Positions 8,098 to 15,663 of a DNA stretch of 64,000 nucleotides are shown in pieces. The position numbers and the translations under genes are program-made. This stretch comes from Janthinobacterium agaricidamnosum (GTDB taxonomy: Bacteria; Pseudomonadota; Gammaproteobacteria; Burkholderiales; Burkholderiaceae_D): contig NZ_CP033019.1 in assembly GCF_003667705.1 (NCBI RefSeq), forward strand, positions 5,394,001 to 5,458,000, in the 5' to 3' direction. The notes under the pieces were generated by a model. That model did no database searches. It was not told where the DNA came from and saw only the letters and a program-made list of their open reading frames with translations. Within the stretch, counting starts at the first letter, position 1; every line of letters starts with the position of its first letter.

Positions 8098-8607
8098 ATG
8101 GGCCTGCCCCGCAAACTGAAAAACTTCAACCTGTTCCAGAACGGCGTCTCCTTCATGGGCATGGTGCCCGAAGTCACCTTGCCCAAGCTCAGCCGCAAGA
8201 TAGAAGAGTACCGCGCCGGCGGCATGAGCGGCCCCGTGTCCGTGGACTTCGGCAACGAGGCGCTCTCGCTGGAATGGAGCGGCGGCGGCCTGATCGCCGA
8301 AGCCCTGAAACAGTACGGCGCGCACACGCACGGCGCCGTGCAATTGCGCTTTGCCGGCGCCTACCAGGAAGACGATGACGGCACAGTCGCCGCCGTCGAA
8401 GTCGTCGTGCGCGGCCGTTACAAGGAAATCGATATGGGCGGCGCCAAGATGGGCGACGACACCACCCATAAATACACGATGGCCTGCAGCTATTACAAGC
8501 TGCTGATCGACGGCACCACCGTCATCGAACTGGACTTCATGAGTGGTACGGAGAACTTTGGCGGCGGCGACACCAATGCGGCCATCCGCAAGGCCATCGG
8601 CCTGTAA
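8098..8607 (+). CDS. FII: Major tail tube protein FII
   Basis: This 169-residue protein matches P2 FII (172) in length and begins MGLPRKLKNFNLFQNGVSFMG, the typical family N-terminus. The middle contains the GGGLIAEALKQYGAHTHGAVQLRFAGAY-like region of tube proteins (about residues 62-90). It forms the inner tube through which DNA passes. The ribosome site is TGGAG, 8 bp before the ATG. It is transcribed with FI. Confidence 0.95.
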   Translation: MGLPRKLKNFNLFQNGVSFMGMVPEVTLPKLSRKIEEYRAGGMSGPVSVDFGNEALSLEWSGGGLIAEALKQYGAHTHGAVQLRFAGAYQEDDDGTVAAVEVVVRGRYKEIDMGGAKMGDDTTHKYTMACSYYKLLIDGTTVIELDFMSGTENFGGGDTNAAIRKAIGL

Positions 8608-8641
8608 TCCCCCTTTTACTTACCAACACAAGGACCACACC

Positions 8642-8950
8642 ATGAACAACGATACCCAAAACCAAGCCGTCATCGAGCTGGACGAACCAATCAAGCGCGG
8701 CGACAGCCTCATCACCTCGCTGACCGTGCGCAAGCCCAAGGCGGGCGCGCTGCGCGGCATTTCCCTGATCGAGCTGGCCAACCTGAACGTATCGGCCCTG
8801 CAGATTGTGCTGCCGCGCATCACTGAGCCCACCTTGACGGCGCACGACATCGCCAACATGGACCCGGCCGACCTGCTGGCCGTGGGCGTCGAGGTTGCCG
8901 GTTTTTTGGCGAGCAAAGTAGATCGCCTTTCGGTATCCCCGGCGAAGTAG
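8642..8950 (+). CDS. E: Tail assembly chaperone E (zero-frame product)
   Basis: This 102-residue protein lies between the tube and the tape measure, as expected for the P2 E family of tail assembly chaperones (E/41/14 type). Residues about 15-75 contain DEPIKRGDSLITSLTVRKP and GALRGISLIELANL, which resemble the family core. Chaperones of this kind coat the tape measure while the tube polymerises. An open frame upstream to 8543 is a shadow. A slippery heptamer at codons 87-89 allows a fraction of ribosomes to enter the E' frame. Confidence 0.9.
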   Translation: MNNDTQNQAVIELDEPIKRGDSLITSLTVRKPKAGALRGISLIELANLNVSALQIVLPRITEPTLTAHDIANMDPADLLAVGVEVAGFLASKVDRLSVSPAK

Positions 8951-9072
8951 AAGACGCCATGGCCGACATTGCCGGCGTCTTCCACTGGACGCCGGCAGCG
9001 ATGGACGGCTTTACGATTGATGAACTGATGGCCTGGCGCGAACGCGCCCGGCAGCGAAGCGGAGCGGAATAA
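8642..9072 (+). CDS. E+E': Frameshift fusion E+E' (tail assembly chaperone, long form)
   Basis: After a -1 slip at 8902-8908, 54 further residues are read from 8908 to the stop at 9070-9072, giving a product of about 143 residues. The extension starts GEQSRSPFGIPGEVEDAMADIAG when read in segments and ends with the P2 GpE signature: FHWTPAAMDGFTIDELMAW followed by REKARQRSG-like RERARQRSGAE. The fusion is required for tail assembly in P2. An ATG at 8959 could in theory start E' alone. The stop is immediately followed by the T start (TAAATG). Confidence 0.88.
8902..8908 (+). promoter_or_regulatory. Programmed -1 ribosomal frameshift site T-TTT-TTG
   Basis: In the E frame the codons read GGT TTT TTG GCG, giving the heptamer T TTT TTG, the same slippery sequence known for P2 gene E. 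A one-base slip back joins E at codon 89 to an open frame that runs without stop to 9072 and encodes the E' domain. Confidence 0.9.
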
Positions 9073-11952
9073 ATGGCTGGTCGGGATTTGAGATTACAGG
9101 TAGTGTTTGCGGCACTGGACAAGATCACCGGCCCGCTGAAAAAGATCATGGGCGGCTCCAGCGATACGGCCAAGGCGCTGAAGGCCACCAGTGACCGCTT
9201 GCGCGACTTGAACGCACAGCAAAAGAACATCAGTAAATTCCGCGAGCTGCATGGCGGCCTGGACGCCACCCGCGCCAAGCTGGAAGCGGCGCAGCAGAAG
9301 GTGGCCAGTCTGGCCACCAAGATGAAACAGGCGGAGGCGCCCACGCGGGCCATGACGCGCGAGTTTAACGCCGCCACCAAAGCGGCCGGCGCCTTGAAGA
9401 CGGCAGGCCAGCAACAGGCCCAGCAACTGCAGGTCATGCGCGAGCGGCTCGCGGGCGCCGGCATCGGCACCAAAGACCTGGCCAACCACGAGCGCACCTT
9501 GCGCCGCGAGATCGAGGCCACCAACAAAACCATGACGCTGCAGCAGCAGAAGCTGGCCAACGCGGCCACCAAGCAGCAGCGCGTCACCAATGCCACCCAG
9601 CACGCCGACAAACTGCGCAGCAAAGCGGGCAGCATTGCCATGGCGGGCGCTGGCGCGACAGCAGCCGGCGCGGTCATGGCCATGCCCATAGCCAAGGGGC
9701 TGCACGAGGCGAAGCATTACCAGCTGGAAAAGGCCCGCGTCAATGCCTTGGGCTTGGGGCCTAAAACCAGCCAGCAGGCAATCGCCTTTGCCAAGAACAT
9801 GAAGACCTACGGCACCAGCCAGAACGAAAACCTGGAACTGGTGCGCGACGCGATGTCGATCTTTGGCGATCTTCACCACGCGGAAATGGTCGCGCCTACC
9901 CTGGCCAAGATGAAGTTTGCCAACAAGGCGTTCTTCGGCGCCGAGTCGGGCGAAGAAAACGAACGTATCTTCATGGACCTGTTGAAAGTCATCGAGCAGC
10001 GCGGCGGCACGGCCAGTTCGGAGAAGTTCCACGATCAGGCCAACATGATGCAAAAGGTCATCACGGCCACGGGCGGGCGCGTGGGGCCGACGGAGTGGCT
10101 GAACTTCATCAAGACGGGCGGCATTGCCGCCAAGATCATGGACGACAAGCAGTTCTATTACCAGATGGAACCGCTGGTGCAGGAAGTCGGCGGCCACCGT
10201 GCCGGCACGGCCCTGATGTCCGGCTATTCGAACCTGTATCAGGGGCGCACCACCAAGCGCGCCGTGACCAATCTGGAAAACCTGGGACTGATCGGTGACC
10301 ACAGTAAAGTGAAGCACGATAAAGTCGGTCAAATCTCTACGCTTGGCCCTGGCGCCCTGCTTGGCAGTGACATTTTCCGGCGCAGCCAATTTGAGTGGCT
10401 GGAGCAAGTGCTGTTGCCACAACTGGAAAAGAAAGGCATCACGGATCCCAAGAAAATTGAGGACACCATCGGCAGCCTGTTTTCGACGCGCACGGCCGGC
10501 AATCAGTTTCTGGATATGTTCAAGCAACGCATCCAGATGCACAAGAACGCCAAGCTGAACGCAGGCGCGTATGACATCGAGCAGATTTATGACTTGGGCA
10601 AGCAGCAGGCCGGCGGCGCCGAACTGGAAGCGACGGCCAGGCTGGCCAACCTGAAACTGACCATGGGCGAGAAAATCCTGCCGCTGTACGCGCAGGGGCT
10701 GGAAATGGCGATCAGTGCCATCACGCGCCTGAACGCCTTCATGGAGCGCAACCCGACCGTGGCCAAGGTCATGATCGCCGGCTTTGCCGTGCTGGCCGGC
10801 CTGCTGCTGGTGCTGGGGCCGCTGATGCTGGGCATCGCCGCCCTGATCGGCCCGTATGCCATGCTGCACGTCATGTTCGCCAAGATGGGCGTGACGGGCG
10901 GCGTGCTCACGCCCATCATGCGCGGCCTGGGCGGCGCCTTCATGTGGGCCGGCCGGGCCGCGCTGGGGTTCGGTACAGCACTGCTGACAACGCCGGTAGG
11001 CTGGGTCATCTTGGCCATTGCAGCCATCGCCGGCGCCGCCTACCTGATCTACAAATATTGGGAGCCAATCAAGGGTTTCTTTCGCGGCCTGTGGTCTGAC
11101 GTCAAGACGGCCTTTGCCGGCGGCGTCGTCGGCGTGAATAACCTGATCGCCAACTGGTCGCCACTGGGCCTGTTCTATCGTGCCTTTGCAGGCGTGCTGG
11201 GCTGGTTCGGCATCGCGCTGCCGGCCAAGTTCACCGACTTCGGCGCCAGCCTCCTGCAGCGCATCAGCGCCTCCTGGCAACCTATCGCCGCTTTCTTCGC
11301 CGACATCTGGTCGCGCCTGCGCACCGTTTGCGCGGGCGGCATGGGCAGCATCACGGCCCTGATTATCAACTGGTCGCCGGTCGGCGTGTTTTATCAGGCA
11401 TTCGCGGGCGTGTTGAGCTGGTTCGGCATCAAGCTGCCGGCGCAGTTCACCGAGTTCGGCGCCAACATCCTGCGCGGCCTGGTCAACGGCATCACCGGCT
11501 CCATGGGCGCCGTCAAGGACGCCATCAGCAATGCCGGTTCCAGCACCATTGCCTGGTTCAAGGAAAAGTTGGGCATCCACAGCCCAAGCCGCGTGTTTGC
11601 CCAGCTGGGCGACTACACCATGCAGGGCCTGGTCGTGGGCCTGGACCGCAGCGAGGGCGCGCCGATTGCCAAGGTATCCGGCCTGGCGCAGCGCCTGACG
11701 CAATTGGGCGCCGGCATTGCCATCGGCACGGCCACCGCCCTGCCGGCCAGCGCCTTCGACATGCGCGCGCCGCTGTCGCAGGGCGGGTTCGGTGCCGGCA
11801 TGACGATTCAAGGCGACAAGATCGAAATCACGATCCAGGCGCAAGCCGGTTCCGATCCGCAGGCCATCGCGCGAGCCGTATATGCAGCCATGGAGCAGCG
11901 CGACCGCGAAAAGGCGGCACGCATCCGCTCGTCTCTGCGCGACCACGATTAA
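9073..11952 (+). CDS. T: Tail tape measure protein T
   Basis: This 959-residue protein sets tail length and is ejected with the DNA. Residues about 25-190 are a long Ala/Gln/Lys-rich coiled coil, followed by a minor-tail domain (about 200-480). A cluster of hydrophobic segments at about 560-670 could cross the host membrane. Two homologous modules of the pattern NWSPxGxFYxAFAGVLxWFGI lie at about 693-735 and 770-812. The C-terminus has the typical KEKLGIHSPSRVF motif of tape measures. The length corresponds to a tail somewhat longer than that of P2, whose T has 815 residues. Confidence 0.93.
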   Translation: MAGRDLRLQVVFAALDKITGPLKKIMGGSSDTAKALKATSDRLRDLNAQQKNISKFRELHGGLDATRAKLEAAQQKVASLATKMKQAEAPTRAMTREFNAATKAAGALKTAGQQQAQQLQVMRERLAGAGIGTKDLANHERTLRREIEATNKTMTLQQQKLANAATKQQRVTNATQHADKLRSKAGSIAMAGAGATAAGAVMAMPIAKGLHEAKHYQLEKARVNALGLGPKTSQQAIAFAKNMKTYGTSQNENLELVRDAMSIFGDLHHAEMVAPTLAKMKFANKAFFGAESGEENERIFMDLLKVIEQRGGTASSEKFHDQANMMQKVITATGGRVGPTEWLNFIKTGGIAAKIMDDKQFYYQMEPLVQEVGGHRAGTALMSGYSNLYQGRTTKRAVTNLENLGLIGDHSKVKHDKVGQISTLGPGALLGSDIFRRSQFEWLEQVLLPQLEKKGITDPKKIEDTIGSLFSTRTAGNQFLDMFKQRIQMHKNAKLNAGAYDIEQIYDLGKQQAGGAELEATARLANLKLTMGEKILPLYAQGLEMAISAITRLNAFMERNPTVAKVMIAGFAVLAGLLLVLGPLMLGIAALIGPYAMLHVMFAKMGVTGGVLTPIMRGLGGAFMWAGRAALGFGTALLTTPVGWVILAIAAIAGAAYLIYKYWEPIKGFFRGLWSDVKTAFAGGVVGVNNLIANWSPLGLFYRAFAGVLGWFGIALPAKFTDFGASLLQRISASWQPIAAFFADIWSRLRTVCAGGMGSITALIINWSPVGVFYQAFAGVLSWFGIKLPAQFTEFGANILRGLVNGITGSMGAVKDAISNAGSSTIAWFKEKLGIHSPSRVFAQLGDYTMQGLVVGLDRSEGAPIAKVSGLAQRLTQLGAGIAIGTATALPASAFDMRAPLSQGGFGAGMTIQGDKIEITIQAQAGSDPQAIARAVYAAMEQRDREKAARIRSSLRDHD

Positions 11953-11968
11953 GAAAGAAAAACACACC

Positions 11969-12577
11969 ATGATGATGATTTTAGGAATGTTCGTGTTCAG
12001 CCTGCCGACGCTGGCCTATCACGAGCTGCAGCGGCAAACGGAATGGAAGCACGCCAGCACGGCCCGCGTGGGCCTGCGCGATGCGCACCAGTACGTGGGG
12101 CCAGGTGACGACACCATCACCCTGTCGGGCTGGGTGGCGCCAGAACTGACCGGCTCCCTGTACTCGCTCGATGCGCTGCGTATGATGGCCGACACAGGTA
12201 AATCGTGGATACTGATCCAGGGAACGGGCCGCATACTCGGCTCCTACCGCATCACCAGCATGACAGAGGGGCGCAGCATCCTGGACGGCAGCGGCGGCGC
12301 GCGCCGCGTCGAGTTCTCGATTGCGCTCAAGCGCGATGACGACGGCGTGCTGGCCATGGTGGGCCTGGGCGACATCGGCGACCTGAAAAACATGCTCAGT
12401 ATCGACGGCATGACCAGCAGCATCGCGGGCGCGGCCAGGAATGCCGTGGGCAGCGTGGTCGGCAATGTGGTCGGTGGCATCACGTCGAAATACGGCGGCG
12501 TGGTCAGCGAGATGAAAGACAAGATCGGCGGCGGCATCAGCGGCGCCATCGGCAGCGCGGCGGACAAGTTCAAATGA
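11969..12577 (+). CDS. U: Tail protein U (P2 GpU)
   Basis: This 202-residue protein starts MMMILGMFVFSLPTLAYHELQRQ, closely resembling the P2 GpU N-terminus, and contains VGPGDDTITLSGWVAPELTG in the middle of the family domain (about 47-66). GpU is a tail terminator or baseplate-associated protein acting with D. Three consecutive ATG codons at 11969, 11972 and 11975 leave the exact start open. The C-terminal 60 residues are Gly/Ala-rich and longer than in P2, possibly a flexible tail. Confidence 0.92.
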   Translation: MMMILGMFVFSLPTLAYHELQRQTEWKHASTARVGLRDAHQYVGPGDDTITLSGWVAPELTGSLYSLDALRMMADTGKSWILIQGTGRILGSYRITSMTEGRSILDGSGGARRVEFSIALKRDDDGVLAMVGLGDIGDLKNMLSIDGMTSSIAGAARNAVGSVVGNVVGGITSKYGGVVSEMKDKIGGGISGAIGSAADKFK

Positions 12578-13845
12578 GCGAGCATATCCCCGCCTTCAAG
12601 GTCAGCATCGAGGACAAGGATTTGACGGCCATCGTCTCGCCGCGGCTGATTAATCTGACCTTGACCCTGTGCCGTGGCGACGAGAGCGACCAGCTCGACA
12701 TTTCCCTGGACGACAGCGACGGCAAACTGGCGCTGCCGCCGCGCGGCGCGCAGATCGCCCTGGCGCTGGGCTGGCAAGCGTCCGGCCTGGTGGACATGGG
12801 CAAGTTCACCGTCGACGAGGTGGAGCACAGCGGCGCGCCCGACACCATCACCCTGCGCGCCAGGTCGGCCAACCTGATCGACACCTTCAAGCAGCAGCAG
12901 GAACACAGCTTTCACAAGACCACCCTGGGCGCCATCATCGAGGCGATTGCCTTTCGCAACGAGCTGGCGTCGGGCGTGTCGGCACGCCTGCGCGATACCG
13001 CCATCGAGCACATCGACCAGACGCACGAGAGCGATGCGGCCTTCTTGCGCCGGCTGGGCCGGAAGTACGACGCCGTGGCCACCGTCAAGAACGACACCTT
13101 GCTCTTCATCCCCATCAACCAGAGCCGCACCGCCAGCGGCAAGGCGCTGCCTGTGATTCCCATCACGCGCGCCCTGGGCGACGGCCACCGCTACCACAGC
13201 GCCGAAAGCGACGCCTACACGGGCGTGCGCGCCTTCTGGCACGACGAGCGCTACGCGCGCCGCCGCAGCGTCGTGGCGGGCGTACCCGGCAACAGCAAGC
13301 GCCTGCGCACCACCTTCGCCAATGAAACAGACGCACGCGCGGCGGCCGTGGCCGAATGGCAGCGCATCCTGCGCGGCCTAGCCACCTTTGAAATGAGCCT
13401 TGCCCTGGGCAACCCGGCCGTGTTCCCGCAATCGCCCGTGACGGTGCAAGGCTTCAAGCCCGAGATCGACGCCACCGAATGGCTATCGATCAAGGTCACA
13501 CACAGCCTGGGCGGCAACGGCTTTACCACGCGGGTGGAGTTTGAAACGAAGACGGAAGCGGTCGAGGCCGAGCGCGAGGACGAGAAAGACCCGGACGAAG
13601 GCGTCACGGGCGTGGTGGCCAGGTGGAAGGACGTGGCGGCGAAGAAGAAAAAGGCGGGGCAGGAACAGGCCGGCGCCAAGGGCACGCTCAAGACGTTGGA
13701 GCATCTTTACAAGAGCAGGCAGGCCGCCAAGCGGGCGGTCATGCGTGCGTGGAAGCGTATCGAAGAAGTGCGGGACATCATCCGCGAAAACAGCGAGGAA
13801 CCTTGGAAGCCTACGCAAACTCTGGCCGAAGGAGAAACAGCGTGA
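12574..13845 (+). CDS. D: Late control / baseplate hub protein D (P2 GpD)
   Basis: This 423-residue protein belongs to the phage late-control D family, the hub that links tube and spike (VgrG-like fold). Recognisable segments are FKVSIEDKDLT at the N-terminus, the FHKTTLGAIIEAIAFRN region (about 111-127) and ESDAAFLRRLGRKYDAVATVKND (about 150-172). Compared with P2 D (387) it has an extended Lys/Glu-rich C-terminus (about 325-423), probably helical. It overlaps U by 4 bp (ATGA). It is the last tail gene in the operon. Confidence 0.93.
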   Translation: MSEHIPAFKVSIEDKDLTAIVSPRLINLTLTLCRGDESDQLDISLDDSDGKLALPPRGAQIALALGWQASGLVDMGKFTVDEVEHSGAPDTITLRARSANLIDTFKQQQEHSFHKTTLGAIIEAIAFRNELASGVSARLRDTAIEHIDQTHESDAAFLRRLGRKYDAVATVKNDTLLFIPINQSRTASGKALPVIPITRALGDGHRYHSAESDAYTGVRAFWHDERYARRRSVVAGVPGNSKRLRTTFANETDARAAAVAEWQRILRGLATFEMSLALGNPAVFPQSPVTVQGFKPEIDATEWLSIKVTHSLGGNGFTTRVEFETKTEAVEAEREDEKDPDEGVTGVVARWKDVAAKKKKAGQEQAGAKGTLKTLEHLYKSRQAAKRAVMRAWKRIEEVRDIIRENSEEPWKPTQTLAEGETA

Positions 13846-13937
13846 AGGTATCGCATTTCCCCAAGCTCACCTTGCAGCGCCAAGCAGGTGTATGTCGGAT
13901 TCAAGTGCCATTCAGGAGCACCTGTATAACTGCATAG
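13842..13937 (+). CDS. 31-residue ORF coupled to D, unknown
   Basis: A GTG overlaps the D stop (GTGA) and is preceded by GGAGAAA at good spacing, so ribosomes leaving D could read it. The peptide (VKVSHFPKLTLQRQ...) has no recognisable domain. It could be a real small late gene or the broken start of a lost one. Confidence 0.3.
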   Translation: MKVSHFPKLTLQRQAGVCRIQVPFRSTCITA

Positions 13938-13938
13938 G

Positions 13939-14187
13939 TCATTTCTTTTGCGGACCCGGGAAGTGCTTAACGAATTTGATCGTGAAGTCTGGGAAGTTCT
14001 CCACGAGCTGGACTTTGAAGTTTGGGAAGTTATCGACGATTTGCCACGTCCCCGGCTTATTCGGGAAGTGATCGACCTCGAGCACGTGAAGATCCGCGAA
14101 ATTCTCGACCACCTTCACTTTAAAGTCAGGGAAGTGTTCTACGTACTTGATCTTCCCAAAAATCTTGCTTACGTCCATTTTTGCCAT
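13939..14187 (-). CDS. Small repeat protein of six 11-residue units (septoil-knot-like)
   Basis: This 82-residue protein consists almost wholly of six units of the pattern (K/H/T)(V/I)xxV(E/D/K)(N/H)F(P/A)(D/N)(F/L), such as KVKVVENFADL and KVQLVENFPDF. The third unit carries an extra NKPG insertion before a Trp. Alternating short strands with a Trp-marked central break recall the 7(1) septoil-knot (DUF6150-like) bacterial repeat proteins; this is resemblance, not proof. A good ribosome site (AAGGA, 8 bp before ATG 14187) supports the minus strand over the equally open plus strand. It is the last gene of a leftward group after the repressor, so it is probably expressed in the lysogen. No signal peptide is visible. 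Confidence 0.65.
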   Translation of the reverse strand: MAKMDVSKIFGKIKYVEHFPDFKVKVVENFADLHVLEVDHFPNKPGTWQIVDNFPNFKVQLVENFPDFTIKFVKHFPGPQKK

Positions 14188-14393
14188 CGCTTATCCTTGT
14201 GAGATCCCGGTACTAAATTTTGATTGTCAATTTGTATGCGTGCTCTACGCGCCGTGCGCCAACATTGACCGGCTGCTTCTGGCCGCCAGCGGTCCAAGAT
14301 CATAACAAGTTGCATAGCGGGGAAAGTCACACATTGTCACGCTCTCGTGAATGGTCGTCTCTGGCAGCAGGACGACCAGTCGGTCCAAGGTTG
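14188..14393. other. Spacer between the two small lysogeny genes
   Basis: Neither strand carries a convincing gene in these 206 bp. The plus-strand frame from 14220 has no ribosome site and an unnatural composition. On the minus strand the segment would be the leader of the repeat-protein gene. A separate promoter there cannot be excluded. Confidence 0.4.
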
Positions 14394-14642
14394 CTAACTC
14401 CAGTTACCGCTCACCCAAGTGGGCAAACCGTCAGAGGAAGTAGATGCGCACTCACATTTGACCCCGTGCGCCGTCTCGATAACGATACCAAGTGAATACG
14501 GCTTCCCGTCGTAATAACATGAATTTTTGACAAATCTTGTGGCCGTGGAAGTCTTTATTTCACATCTATATTGCGGCCAGCAGCAGGCAAAGAGCAATGG
14601 GACTAGAGCGGCAACTTTCCATTTTCCTACGCTCGTAAGCAA
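14394..14642 (-). CDS. Small Cys-rich exported protein, DUF1496-like
   Basis: This 82-residue protein starts at a TTG preceded by CAGG and lies 25 bp after the repressor stop on the same strand, so the two are probably co-transcribed. Residues 7-21 (GKWKVAALVPLLFACC) form a short signal peptide with a lipobox-like LFAC. The rest has further Cys residues and the pattern CYYDGKPYSLGIVI followed by a CEC pair, which resembles the C-x-Y-x-GK-x-YS-x-G core of DUF1496 small exported proteins. The function of that family is unknown. A lysogenic-conversion role at the cell envelope is an inference. The start codon is uncertain. Confidence 0.5.
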   Translation of the reverse strand: MLTSVGKWKVAALVPLLFACCWPQYRCEIKTSTATRFVKNSCYYDGKPYSLGIVIETAHGVKCECASTSSDGLPTWVSGNWS

Positions 14643-14667
14643 CGAGAACCTGCCCTTTCGCCACGAG

Positions 14668-15114
14668 TTACGTCGGTGATTTTTTTTTGCGACCCATGTT
14701 GATCGTTTGGGGAGCCGTAATATCTCCGTGAATTTGCTGGCCTACTTTGCCATGAAATACCATTTGCGTCTTGCCTTCGATTCCTCTAGATGACGGGGCA
14801 ATAGCTGGCTCCGTAATTCCCTCAACAACGCCAAGTACGCGTGCTTTTCCTCGCAAGTCCAACTTGCGATATCCGACTAGTAGCTCATTCTCGTCCTCGG
14901 TCAACGTGGCGCTTGCGGCCGTGCCATGCAACACATATTGCGTATCGACGCCCACTGATGCGATGGCAATTAGATAATCCGCGCTAGGAAATCTCTTGTC
15001 TTGTTCGTAATTAATTTGTGTGCCCTTCTCGACCTTCCCAACCAGTGCGAATTCCGGTTGAGTCATGCCTAGTCGCTTCCGTTCGCTTTTTAAGCGCTGC
15101 CCTAATGTATCCAT
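14668..15114 (-). CDS. C: Prophage repressor, XRE-family helix-turn-helix
   Basis: This 148-residue protein has an N-terminal helix-turn-helix (about 1-65; LGQRLKSERKRLGMTQPEFALVGKV then QINYEQDKRFPSADYL). The C-terminal half of about 80 residues lacks a LexA/S24 peptidase Ser-Lys dyad. It thus resembles non-SOS-cleavable repressors, and induction by RecA is not expected. The ATG at 15114 (MDTLGQRL) is preferred to the one at 15135. It is divergent from the rightward early genes, with operator-like repeats between, the usual immunity-region layout. Two small genes follow it in the same direction. Confidence 0.85.
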   Translation of the reverse strand: MDTLGQRLKSERKRLGMTQPEFALVGKVEKGTQINYEQDKRFPSADYLIAIASVGVDTQYVLHGTAASATLTEDENELLVGYRKLDLRGKARVLGVVEGITEPAIAPSSRGIEGKTQMVFHGKVGQQIHGDITAPQTINMGRKKKSPT

Positions 15115-15195
15115 ATGTCTATCTTTTAGTTGCAAAGTACAATTTTTTGTACTAAAGTGACGTCATTACCATGTGACGTATACAAATCATATCCT
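15115..15195. promoter_or_regulatory. Immunity-region operators between repressor and early genes
   Basis: A near-perfect palindrome AGTACAATTTTTTGTACT lies at 15136-15153 (7-bp arms, 4-bp centre). Next to it are two direct copies of GTGACGT at 15157-15163 and 15173-15179, the first inside a TGACGTCA palindrome. Both promoters, leftward for the repressor and rightward for the early genes, should lie here. Which repeat binds the repressor and which an early regulator cannot be told by eye. Confidence 0.6.
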
Positions 15196-15408
15196 ATGAC
15201 ATCTACCGCTCCAGTCACGCGCCAGCCGAAGAACCCACTTTCGCAGCCAATCCCGATTCGCTTGCTCCCCCCTGAGATCGAGCGCGTGGAAAAATTCGCA
15301 CAGCAAGACTCCCGTTCGCGGGCATCGTTTATGCGCCTAATGCTGCTACGTGGCCTGCAATCTTACGAGGCCGAACTCGAACAATTCTCCCTTGTCCATC
15401 ACGCCTAA
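15196..15408 (+). CDS. Small ribbon-helix-helix-like regulator, first early gene
   Basis: This 70-residue protein starts at ATG 15196 (MTSTAPVTRQ). The segment IPIRLLPPEIERVEKFAQQDSRSRASFMRLMLLRGL (read in two parts, about residues 22-57) fits an Arc/CopG-type strand followed by two helices. It occupies the Cox/Cro position, divergent from the repressor, and may repress lysogenic transcription or assist excision. The upstream in-frame ATG at 15130 would run through the operator palindromes and is unlikely. Confidence 0.6.
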   Translation: MTSTAPVTRQPKNPLSQPIPIRLLPPEIERVEKFAQQDSRSRASFMRLMLLRGLQSYEAELEQFSLVHHA

Positions 15409-15426
15409 CAGCACAGGAGCAGGCCC

Positions 15427-15624
15427 ATGTATCCCGATCCAAAACGCGTCCGTAACAACCGTGTCATGGTGCGCCTTGACGAATATGAGTATGACGTCCT
15501 GGCCGCCATCGCCAATTATCAGGGCGAGGAACTGGCGCCGTTTCTGCGGCAGCTCGCGCTTCGCCAGGCGGCAATAGTGCTTGGCGACGACAACAGTGTC
15601 ACCTTACCCAGCATTGCTGCCTAA
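15427..15624 (+). CDS. Small ribbon-helix-helix-like protein
   Basis: This 65-residue protein follows the previous gene by 18 bp with an AGGAG site. The sequence NNRVMVRLDEYEYDVLAAIANYQGEELAPFLRQLALRQA has the length and hydrophobic pattern of a CopG/Arc DNA-binding fold (strand about 11-17, helices about 19-30 and 34-50). It resembles its neighbour in architecture but not closely in sequence. A regulatory role in the early operon is inferred. Confidence 0.5.
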   Translation: MYPDPKRVRNNRVMVRLDEYEYDVLAAIANYQGEELAPFLRQLALRQAAIVLGDDNSVTLPSIAA

Positions 15625-15663
15625 ATGAAGTCACCAATCAGCAACTTTTGAGCAGCCGAAAAT

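Noticed and set aside
13948..14202. Plus-strand 84-residue open frame opposite the repeat protein
   Set aside because: It is the mirror of the 33-bp repetition on the minus strand, lacks a ribosome site of comparable quality, and the minus strand has AAGGA before its ATG.
14220..14495. Plus-strand 91-residue frame between the lysogeny genes
   Set aside because: No ribosome site and overlap with the better supported minus-strand gene at 14394-14642.
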